From assembly GCA_947166655.1 (NCBI GenBank), contig CAMVFC010000022.1:1-36786 (forward strand): a DNA stretch of 36,786 bases. Direction: 5' to 3'. How positions within the stretch are numbered: the first letter of the stretch is position 1; the number at the start of each line of letters is the position of its first letter. Source of the stretch: an uncultured Prevotellaceae bacterium (GTDB lineage: Bacteria; Bacteroidota; Bacteroidia; Bacteroidales; Bacteroidaceae). The notes under the pieces are model-generated. The model worked only from the letters and a program-made list of their open reading frames with translations. It had not been told where the DNA came from and ran no database searches. Positions 8,671-15,660 of the stretch are shown in pieces. The translations under genes and the position numbers were made by a program.

Positions 8671-8782
8671 CCCCGAAAATCTGAGGCAACGCCGCCTAAG
8701 CGCCCTGCCCTCTGGGATAAAACCTGCGGGAGACGCGGTAAAAAGCTGTCGAAATTCGGCCGAAAGTCCCAAGACTTTCATG

Positions 8783-8870
8783 CAAAACTCAAGGCACTTT
8801 CGGCAAAATCTTACGGCACTTTCTGCAAAAACTCAAGGCACTTTCGGGCAAAACTCAAGGCACTTTCGGG
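8783..8870 (+). repeat. Four tandem 21-23 nt repeats in the murF leader
   Basis: Units of the form CAAAACTCAAGGCACTTTCGGG occur at 8783-8803, 8804-8825 (most divergent), 8826-8848 and 8849-8870, directly abutting and without spacers. A degenerate relative (AAGACTTTC) precedes them. They lie in the predicted 5' leader of murF, 27 nt before its ATG. No gene occupies 8584-8896 apart from the open but probably untranslated frame that precedes MurF. Confidence 0.85.
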
Positions 8871-8896
8871 CAGAAGCCTCTGCACATCTCACGACC

Positions 8897-10243
8897 ATGG
8901 ACATCGAAAAGCTATACGACCTCTTTCTGAAGCACCCCGACGTGACCACCGACAGCCGCCGCTGCACGCCGGGCAGTCTGTTCTTTGCGCTGAAGGGCGC
9001 TTCGTTCGACGGCAACCGCTTCGCCGCTCAGGCGCTGGCCGACGGCTGTGCCGCCGCCGTGGTGGACGACGCGTCGGCCGTCGTGGCCGGCGACAGCCGC
9101 TATGTGCTGGTGGACGACGTGCTCGCCGCCCTGCAGGCGCTGGCCGCCCACCACCGGCAGCACTTCCGCGCCCCCGTGGTGCAGGTGACCGGCACCAACG
9201 GCAAGACGACCACCAAGGAACTGCTGGCGGCCGTGCTCAGCCGGAAATACAACGTGCTGTACACCCAGGGCAACCTGAACAACCACATCGGCGTGCCCCT
9301 GACGCTGCTGCGACTGCGCACCGGCGAGCACACCATGGCCATCATAGAGACGGGCGCCAACCACCCGGGCGAGATCGACTTCCTGGCACGCATCGTCGAC
9401 CCCGACTGCGGCCTCATCACCAACGTGGGCCGGGCACACATCGAGGGCTTCGGCTCGTTCGAGGGCGTGAAGCGCACCAAGGGCGAGCTCTACGACTATC
9501 TGGCGGCGCGCCCCGGGGGACGCATCTTCCTGAACGGCAGCAGCGACGACCTCACGGCGATGGCGCGCCAACGCGGCTTCACGCCCGACCGCATGTGCGT
9601 CTACGGACATCCCGACGCGCCGCAGACGACGGCCGTGACGGGGCAGGTGGCCGCCTGCACACCCACCGTGCGCCTGCAGTGGCACGCCGGCGAGGGGCCG
9701 CTGCACGAGGTGCAGACGCAGCTCATCGGCGACTACAACCTGGACAACCTGCTGGCGGCCGTGGCCGTGGGAACGTACTTCGGCGTGCCACCCACGGACA
9801 TCGACGCCGCACTCGCGGACTACCACCCCACGCTGGGACGGTCGGAGTTCCGCCGGACTGCGGACAACGAGCTCGTCGTGGACGCCTACAACGCCAACCC
9901 GAGCTCGATGCAGGCGGCCCTGAACAACTTCGCACGCTTCAGCCATCCGCACAAGATGGTCATCCTGGGCGACATGCGCGAGCTGGGCACCGAGAGCCGG
10001 ACGGCCCACCTGCAGGTGGTACGCGCCCTGGCCTCGTGCGGCATCGAGCGGGCATGGCTGGTGGGCGAGCTGCTGGCACAGGCCGTGGACGAGGCCGGAA
10101 AACCCGAAGGCATCGACGTGCAGACGTTCGCCGACGCCGACGCGGTCAAAGACGCACTGAAGCAGCAGAAGCCCACAGGATGCTGCATACTCATCAAAGG
10201 CTCCAACAGCACACGCCTGCACCAACTGCCGGAACTGCTGTAA
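8897..10243 (+). CDS. murF: UDP-N-acetylmuramoyl-tripeptide--D-alanyl-D-alanine ligase
   Basis: A 448-aa MurF, the cytoplasmic ATP-dependent ligase that adds D-Ala-D-Ala to the UDP-MurNAc-tripeptide. Seen: N-terminal substrate domain with TTDSRRCTPGSLFFALKG, the P-loop VTGTNGKTTTKELL (about residues 100-113), ETGANHPGEIDFL, TNVGRAHIEGF, and the C-terminal domain with VVDAYNANPSSM and ILGDMREL. The track ORF runs upstream to 8513, but that part is repeat and intergenic sequence upstream of the likely promoter; the ATG at 8897 (MDIEKLYDLF) gives the normal family length. An AT-rich simple repeat follows the stop immediately. Confidence 0.96.
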   Translation: MDIEKLYDLFLKHPDVTTDSRRCTPGSLFFALKGASFDGNRFAAQALADGCAAAVVDDASAVVAGDSRYVLVDDVLAALQALAAHHRQHFRAPVVQVTGTNGKTTTKELLAAVLSRKYNVLYTQGNLNNHIGVPLTLLRLRTGEHTMAIIETGANHPGEIDFLARIVDPDCGLITNVGRAHIEGFGSFEGVKRTKGELYDYLAARPGGRIFLNGSSDDLTAMARQRGFTPDRMCVYGHPDAPQTTAVTGQVAACTPTVRLQWHAGEGPLHEVQTQLIGDYNLDNLLAAVAVGTYFGVPPTDIDAALADYHPTLGRSEFRRTADNELVVDAYNANPSSMQAALNNFARFSHPHKMVILGDMRELGTESRTAHLQVVRALASCGIERAWLVGELLAQAVDEAGKPEGIDVQTFADADAVKDALKQQKPTGCCILIKGSNSTRLHQLPELL

Positions 10244-10335
10244 AAAATTGAAAAATTGAAATATTGGAATATTGAAAAATTAAAAACGTTGAGGCGCCGA
10301 GACGTCGAGAGACAGAGGCCGAGCGCCGAGACCTG
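10244..10335. repeat. Post-murF repeats: ATTGAAAA type and GCGCCGAGAC type
   Basis: Immediately after the murF stop come several degenerate copies of ATTGAAAA, the reverse complement of the repeat that overlaps the folP stop. From about 10288 a GC-rich tract contains two copies of GCGCCGAGAC. The tract ends about 20 nt before the pdxB start. Confidence 0.7.
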
Positions 10336-10355
10336 CAGACGAAACTGCTGCAAGC

Positions 10356-11393
10356 ATGAAGATAGTCGTTGACGATAAAATACCCTTCATCCGCCCGGCA
10401 CTGGACGTGCTGGCCGACGAGGTGGTGGCCAAGAGCGGACGAGACATCACGCCGGACGACGTGCGCGACGCGGACATCCTGCTGGTGCGCACGCGCACAC
10501 GCTGCGACCGCCAGCTGCTGCAGGGCAGCCGCGTGAAGCTCATCGTCACCGCCACCATCGGCTTCGACCACCTCGACACGGCCTACCTCCACGACGCCGG
10601 CATACAATGGTTCAACTGCCCCGGCTGCAACGCCGACAGCGTGGCGCAGTACGTGCACGCGTGTCTCATCTTATTAAAGCGCGAACGCGGGCTGGACATC
10701 GCACACACCACGCTGGGCATCGTCGGCGTGGGCCACGTGGGACGCGCCGTACTCAAGGCCGTCCGCGGCATGGGCTTCCGCGAGATACTGCTGAACGACC
10801 CGCCCCTGGCCGAGGCCGGCACGGCGGCGCCCGAAGGCTTCGCCTGGAGTACGCTCGACGAGCTCACGGACCGCTGCCAGGTCATCACCCTGCACACACC
10901 CCTCACCGCCGCGCCACCCCACCCCACCCTGCATCTCTTCGACCGCCGACGCCTGGCCGCGATGCGCCCGGGAGCCGTGCTCATCAACGCCGGACGCGGA
11001 GAGGTGTTGGACAACGAGGCGCTGGAAGCAGCACTCGAAGACGGCACACCCGCCACCGCCATCATCGACACCTGGGAGGGCGAGCCCGACGTGCGCCGCA
11101 CACTGCTCAGGAAAGTCTTCATAGGCACACCGCACGTGGCAGGATACAGCACCGACGGCAAGGCCAACGCCACACGCATGACGCTCGAACAGGTGTGCCG
11201 CTTCCTGGGACGACCCATGACGTTCGACATACAGCCGCCCGCACTGCCCCCCACACTACGGCCTGCCGACGACCCCGACGAGCGCGCACTGCAGCTCTAC
11301 GACCCGCGGCGCGACAGCGAACGTCTGAAGGCGGCGCCGCAGGATTTCGAAGCCATACGCGGACATTATCCCCTGCGCCGCGAACACTTCTGA
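10356..11393 (+). CDS. pdxB: 4-phosphoerythronate dehydrogenase
   Basis: A 345-aa NAD-dependent D-2-hydroxyacid dehydrogenase of the PdxB type, acting in pyridoxal phosphate synthesis by oxidising 4-phosphoerythronate. The N-terminus KIVVDDKIPFIRPALDVL is diagnostic for PdxB over SerA. Also seen: VRTRTRCD, TATIGFDHLD, the Rossmann motif GIVGVGHVGRAV, LINAGRGEVLDNEAL with the catalytic arginine, and GTPHVAGYSTDGKANAT with the catalytic histidine. Its length is slightly below that of the enterobacterial enzyme, so the C-terminal dimerisation region is short. Confidence 0.93.
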   Translation: MKIVVDDKIPFIRPALDVLADEVVAKSGRDITPDDVRDADILLVRTRTRCDRQLLQGSRVKLIVTATIGFDHLDTAYLHDAGIQWFNCPGCNADSVAQYVHACLILLKRERGLDIAHTTLGIVGVGHVGRAVLKAVRGMGFREILLNDPPLAEAGTAAPEGFAWSTLDELTDRCQVITLHTPLTAAPPHPTLHLFDRRRLAAMRPGAVLINAGRGEVLDNEALEAALEDGTPATAIIDTWEGEPDVRRTLLRKVFIGTPHVAGYSTDGKANATRMTLEQVCRFLGRPMTFDIQPPALPPTLRPADDPDERALQLYDPRRDSERLKAAPQDFEAIRGHYPLRREHF

Positions 11394-11502
11394 GCGCACA
11401 CGCCGGCGCCCTTTTTAGGCATCTTTTCCACAAACACGGCACCGCTACAACCTTATTTTACAGGCCAAAACACGGGCAGAAAGGCACTTTTTTCCGTATT
11501 TG

Positions 11503-11534
11503 TTTGGTAATCTGAATAAAAATGCCGACCTTTG
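11503..11534 (+). promoter_or_regulatory. Likely acpP promoter (TTTG, 20 nt spacer, GACCTTTG)
   Basis: TTTG at 11503-11506 and GACCTTTG at 11527-11534, 20 nt apart, fit the Bacteroidetes -33/-7 pattern with one mismatch in the -7 TA. The predicted leader before the acpP ATG at 11591 is about 50 nt and A/T-rich. Confidence 0.55.
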
Positions 11535-11590
11535 CCACCCGAATCCAACGAGAATATTCAAAAACAAACCAAATTAACATTTTTACTACT

Positions 11591-11824
11591 ATGTCTGAAA
11601 TTGTAGAACAAGTAAAAGAAATCATCGCTGACAAGCTCGGCGTTGATGCAGCAGAAGTGACCGAAGAAAAGAAGTTCACCGACGACCTGGGCGCTGACTC
11701 CCTGGACACCGTTGAACTCATCATGGCTCTCGAAGAGAAGTTCGATGTGAAGATTCCCGATGACGAGGCTGAAAAGATCCAGACCGTCGGCGACGCTATC
11801 TCCTACATCGAGGCCCATAAGTAA
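11591..11824 (+). CDS. acpP: Acyl carrier protein
   Basis: A 77-aa acidic acyl carrier protein. The serine that receives the 4'-phosphopantetheine is in [18 protein letters not shown]. The track ORF begins at 11522, but the first 23 residues are upstream sequence; the ATG at 11591 ([17 protein letters not shown]) is the standard start. It carries the growing acyl chain in fatty acid synthesis. It lies 102 nt upstream of fabF, with a long hairpin between them that may uncouple expression of the two. Confidence 0.97.
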   Translation: MSEIVEQVKEIIADKLGVDAAEVTEEKKFTDDLGADSLDTVELIMALEEKFDVKIPDDEAEKIQTVGDAISYIEAHK

Positions 11825-11839
11825 ACAAAAACTATCACA

Positions 11840-11908
11840 TTGACGAGCAGACGAGTAAGCAAGTAGAACAGTCACGACTGTCTACTCGTCTACTCGTTTG
11901 CTCGTCAA
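11840..11908 (+). repeat. Long imperfect inverted repeat between acpP and fabF
   Basis: The two arms, each about 33 nt, start TTGACGAGC and are made of degenerate GACGAGTA-type units; they pair with a few mismatches and a small loop near CACGAC. It begins 16 nt after the acpP stop. There is no T-tract directly after the second arm, so it is not a standard intrinsic terminator; it could protect the 3' end of an acpP transcript or attenuate read-through into fabF. Confidence 0.8.
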
Positions 11909-11926
11909 TCTTATATCCCTTAACGA

Positions 11927-13195
11927 ATGAAATTGAAAAGAGTTGTCGTGACAGGCTTAGGCGCCATCACCCCCCTGGGAAACTCGGCTGACGAGACGTG
12001 GAAAAACATGCTCGACGGCGTGAGCGGCGCCTCCCCCATCACATCGTTCGACACGGAGAAGTTCAAGACTAAGTTCGCCTGTCAGGTGAAGAACTTCAAC
12101 AGCGAGGACTACGGCATCAACCGCAAGGAAGCACGCAAGATGGACCCCTACTGCCAGTTCGCCATCGCTGCCGCCAAGCAGGCAGTGGACGACTGCGGCA
12201 TCGACCTGGAACAAGTCGACAAGAACCGCGTCGGCGTGGTCTTCGGCGTCGGCATCGGAGGCATCAAGACCTTCCAGGAAGAAATCGAAGCCTACGGACG
12301 TACAGGCGCCGAGCAAGGGCCCCGCTTCAACCCCTTCTTCATCCCGAAGATGATCGCCGACATCGCTGCCGGACACATCTCCATCATGTACGGCTTCCAC
12401 GGCCCCAACTACGTGACCACCTCCGCCTGCGCCTCCAGCACACACGCCCTGGCCGATGCCTTCAACCTCATCCGCCTGGGCAAGGCTGACATGATCCTCA
12501 GCGGCGGCGCAGAAGCCGCAGTGACCGAAGGCGGCGTGGGAGGATTCAACGCCATGCACGCCCTCTCCACCCGCAACGACGACCCCGAACACGCCAGCCG
12601 TCCCTTCAGCGCCAGCCGCGACGGGTTCGTCATGGCCGAAGGCGCAGGATGCCTCGTCCTCGAGGAACTGGAGCACGCCAAGGCACGCGGGGCAAAGATC
12701 TACGCCGAGATGGTGGGAGAAGGCATGAGCGCCGATGCACACCACATCACGGCCTCGCACCCCGAAGGCCTCGGAGCCATCCTCGTCATGAAGAACGCCC
12801 TCGAGGATGCCGGACTCAACCCCGACGAAATCGACTACATCAACGTACACGGCACGTCCACGCACGTGGGTGACATCTCGGAAGTGAAGGCCATCAAAGC
12901 CGTCTTCGGAGAACATGCCTACAAACTCAATATCTCCTCCACCAAATCCATGACGGGCCACATGCTCGGAGCCGCAGGAGCCGTGGAGGCACTGGCCAGC
13001 GTGCTGGCCGTGAAGAACGATATCGTGCCGCCCACCATCAACCACGCCGACGACGACCGCGACGAGGAGATCGACTACGACCTCAACTTCACTTTCGGAC
13101 AGGCACAGCACCGCACCGTGCGCGCGGCACTGAGCAACACGTTCGGCTTCGGCGGACATAACGCGTGCGTAATCTTCAAGAAATACGCCGAATAA
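11927..13195 (+). CDS. fabF: Beta-ketoacyl-ACP synthase II
   Basis: A 422-aa condensing enzyme of fatty acid elongation. The catalytic triad motifs are visible: the nucleophile cysteine in TTSACASSTHALADAF, the first histidine in NVHGTSTHVGD and the second in STKSMTGHMLGAAGAVEA. It begins RVVVTGLGAITPLG, typical for FabF, and ends in the glycine-rich NTFGFGGHNACVIF. It sits between acpP and rnc, a gene order seen in many bacteria. Confidence 0.97.
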   Translation: MKLKRVVVTGLGAITPLGNSADETWKNMLDGVSGASPITSFDTEKFKTKFACQVKNFNSEDYGINRKEARKMDPYCQFAIAAAKQAVDDCGIDLEQVDKNRVGVVFGVGIGGIKTFQEEIEAYGRTGAEQGPRFNPFFIPKMIADIAAGHISIMYGFHGPNYVTTSACASSTHALADAFNLIRLGKADMILSGGAEAAVTEGGVGGFNAMHALSTRNDDPEHASRPFSASRDGFVMAEGAGCLVLEELEHAKARGAKIYAEMVGEGMSADAHHITASHPEGLGAILVMKNALEDAGLNPDEIDYINVHGTSTHVGDISEVKAIKAVFGEHAYKLNISSTKSMTGHMLGAAGAVEALASVLAVKNDIVPPTINHADDDRDEEIDYDLNFTFGQAQHRTVRAALSNTFGFGGHNACVIFKKYAE

Positions 13196-13208
13196 CACCC
13201 CTCGAACC

Positions 13209-14030
13209 GTGTTCCTGAAGACGCAGATTTACGATCGTATAAGGCTCCCTTTCCGCAAGGACAGGGAGCTTTATACATCACTCCAAGAGATGCTCGGCTT
13301 CTACCCCCGGCACATTCAATACTACAAGCAAGCCCTGATGCACAAGTCGAGCGCCACGCCCGGACGACGCGGCACGACAGAGCACAACGAGCGCCTGGAG
13401 TTCCTCGGAGACGCCGTGCTGGAATCCATCACGAGCGACATCCTCTACCACCACTTCCGGACACAGCGCGAGGGCTTCCTGACCAACACGCGCAGCAAAA
13501 TCGTGCAGCGAGACACGCTCAACCAGCTGGCACGCGAGATCGGACTGGAGGGACTGCTGCACTCCAACGCCCACTCCAACGCGCACAACAGCTATCTCGG
13601 AGGCAACGCCTTCGAGGCACTCGTGGGCGCCATCTACCTCGACCGGGGCTACGATGCCTGCATGCACTTCATGCGCAACCGCATCCTCAAACACCTCATC
13701 AACGTGGACACCATGGCCACCAAGGAGGTCAATTTCAAGTCCAAACTCATCGAGTGGTGCCAGAAACAGCACATACAGCTCGAATTCAGACTCATCAGTG
13801 AGCAGCGCGACGAGCACGCTTCGCCCGTCTTCATCACGCGCATCATCCTCGAAGGGCTCGACGGAGAGACCGGAAAAGGATACTCCAAAAAGGAGAGCCA
13901 CCAGCAGGCCGCCAAGGCCACCCTCAGGGCCCTACGGGCAGACAAGGCTTTCGCAAGGAGCGTCTTCGACGCCAAAGAACGCCGCACAGCACAGGAAGAA
14001 ATGCCTGTCGCACTCGTCCCCGAGGCTTAA
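13209..14030 (+). CDS. rnc: Ribonuclease III
   Basis: A 273-aa RNase III that cuts double-stranded RNA in rRNA maturation and mRNA decay. The signature ERLEFLGDAVL is at residues 61-71, with the second acidic cluster in GNAFEALVGAIYLDRG; a double-stranded RNA-binding domain ends with KESHQQAAKATLRAL. The start is GTG at 13209, 13 nt after the fabF stop, so cotranscription with fabF is likely. A short basic N-terminal extension (about 25 residues) precedes the catalytic domain, as is usual in Bacteroidetes. Confidence 0.95.
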   Translation: MFLKTQIYDRIRLPFRKDRELYTSLQEMLGFYPRHIQYYKQALMHKSSATPGRRGTTEHNERLEFLGDAVLESITSDILYHHFRTQREGFLTNTRSKIVQRDTLNQLAREIGLEGLLHSNAHSNAHNSYLGGNAFEALVGAIYLDRGYDACMHFMRNRILKHLINVDTMATKEVNFKSKLIEWCQKQHIQLEFRLISEQRDEHASPVFITRIILEGLDGETGKGYSKKESHQQAAKATLRALRADKAFARSVFDAKERRTAQEEMPVALVPEA

Positions 14031-14052
14031 CCCTACACTTCCACTGGAAAAC

Positions 14053-15564
14053 ATGAACAGAACCAGCATCATACGCGCCTGCTTCACCCACCGCTTCCAA
14101 CAGCTGAACGACTATGCTGCCAACGCGCGCGGCATACAGCAGAAAGTGCTCTTGCACCTCCTGGCCAAGGCCAAGAACACGGAGTGGGGCGTGCAGCATC
14201 ACTTCGCCGACATTCGCTCCTACGAGGAATTCGCAGCCGCCTGCCCCGTCAGCAGCTACGACGACCTGAAACAGCACATCGACCGAATGCGCCATGGCGA
14301 GCGCGACATCCTCTGGCCCGGACGCGTGAAATGGTTTGCCAAGTCGAGCGGAACCACCAGCGACAAGAGCAAATTCATCCCCGTCTCACCCGACGGACTC
14401 GACGACACCCACTATCAGGGAGGCACCGACGCCGTCGTCTTCTACCTGCACAACCATCCCGAAAGCCGTCTCTTCCAGGGACGCGCACTCATCCTCGGAG
14501 GCTCACACGCCCCCAACTATAACCTGCCAGGCTCGCTGGTGGGAGACCTCAGCGCCATCCTCATCGAGAATATCAACCCGCTGGTGAACATGTTACGCGT
14601 GCCCAAGAAGAGCACCGCGCTGCTCGCCGACTTCGAAGAGAAGCGCGACCGCATCGCCCGGGAAGCCATCGGCAAGGACGTCACCAACCTCTCCGGCGTG
14701 CCCTCATGGATGCTCTCCGTGCTCAACCGCGTGCTGGAGCTCTCCGGAAAGGACAACATCAGCCAGGTGTGGCCCAACCTGGAGGTATTCTTCCACGGCG
14801 GAGTGGCCTTCACGCCCTACCGCGAGCAGTACCGCCGCCTCATCCCAAGCCCTAAGATGAACTACATGGAGACCTACAATGCCTCCGAGGGCTTCTTCGG
14901 CTTACAGAACGATCCGGCTGACGCGGCGATGCTGCTGATGATCGATTACGGCGTATTCTTCGAGTTCATCCCCATGGACGAGCTGGAGAAAGAGCAGCCC
15001 ACCGTCGTCCCGCTCTGGGAAGTGCAGACGGGGAAGAACTACGCCATGGTCATCTCCACCAGCAGCGGCCTTTGGCGTTATCTCATCGGAGACACCGTGC
15101 GTTTCACCTCGACAGAGCCGTACAAGTTCATCATCACAGGCCGTACCAAGTTCTTCATCAATGCCTTCGGCGAGGAACTCATCGTGGACAACGCCGAGAA
15201 GGGCCTGGCAGAAGCCTGCCGACAGACGGGGGCGCACGTGCTGGAGTACACGGCGGCACCCATCTTCATGGACGACGAAGGGCACTGCCGCCATCAGTGG
15301 CTCGTGGAATTCGCCACGCCGCCCGCCGACATAGAGGCCTTTGCCGATGCGCTGGACCGAGCCTTGCAGACCATCAACTCTGACTACGAGGCCAAGCGCT
15401 TCAAGGACATCACCCTGCAGCGCCTGGAGCTCATCGTAGCACGCCCCGGGCTCTTCAACGACTGGCTCAAGGCGAAAGGCAAACTCGGAGGGCAGCACAA
15501 GGTGCCCCGACTGAGCAACAACCGCGATTTCATAGAGGAGATGCTGGCCATCAACGGGGAATGA
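14053..15564 (+). CDS. GH3 auxin-responsive promoter family protein
   Basis: A 503-aa protein of the GH3 family, which in plants conjugates acyl acids to amino acids through an acyl-adenylate. Adenylate-forming motifs are seen: KSSGTTSDKSKFIPVS (ATP-binding loop), the ETYNASEGFFGLQ region, and YLIGDTVRFTS, with a small C-terminal domain. The bacterial substrate is unknown. The track ORF begins far upstream in another gene's frame; the ATG at 14053 (MNRTSIIRACFTHR) lies 22 nt after the rnc stop and gives the family length. Its stop codon TGA is already the first unit of a TGACGAATGATGAATG repeat block. Confidence 0.9.
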   Translation: MNRTSIIRACFTHRFQQLNDYAANARGIQQKVLLHLLAKAKNTEWGVQHHFADIRSYEEFAAACPVSSYDDLKQHIDRMRHGERDILWPGRVKWFAKSSGTTSDKSKFIPVSPDGLDDTHYQGGTDAVVFYLHNHPESRLFQGRALILGGSHAPNYNLPGSLVGDLSAILIENINPLVNMLRVPKKSTALLADFEEKRDRIAREAIGKDVTNLSGVPSWMLSVLNRVLELSGKDNISQVWPNLEVFFHGGVAFTPYREQYRRLIPSPKMNYMETYNASEGFFGLQNDPADAAMLLMIDYGVFFEFIPMDELEKEQPTVVPLWEVQTGKNYAMVISTSSGLWRYLIGDTVRFTSTEPYKFIITGRTKFFINAFGEELIVDNAEKGLAEACRQTGAHVLEYTAAPIFMDDEGHCRHQWLVEFATPPADIEAFADALDRALQTINSDYEAKRFKDITLQRLELIVARPGLFNDWLKAKGKLGGQHKVPRLSNNRDFIEEMLAINGE

Positions 15565-15640
15565 CGAATGATGAATGACGAGTGACGAATGATGAATGTC
15601 GGGTGACGAATGATGAATGTCGAGCGACAAACGACGAATA
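15561..15640 (+). repeat. TGACGAATGATGAA-type repeat block after the GH3 gene
   Basis: About ten degenerate units of GAATGAyGAATGAyGA type beginning at the stop codon of the GH3 gene. The same family is present at 7641-7722 and, in inverted orientation, at 15751-15832. With the latter it could form a long imperfect hairpin enclosing the start of the lipoprotein gene. Confidence 0.85.
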
Positions 15641-15660
15641 AGAAATGATCGAATAACAAA

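Noticed and set aside
8783-8870. CRISPR-like short repeats before murF
   Set aside because: The units abut each other without spacers and there are only four; no cas genes are nearby.
8912-10225. 437-aa minus-strand ORF
   Set aside because: Antisense shadow of murF, which has all ligase motifs.
8668-10251. 527-aa plus-strand ORF in another frame
   Set aside because: Arg/Pro/Gly-rich out-of-frame shadow of murF.
11957-13198. 413-aa minus-strand ORF
   Set aside because: Antisense shadow of fabF.
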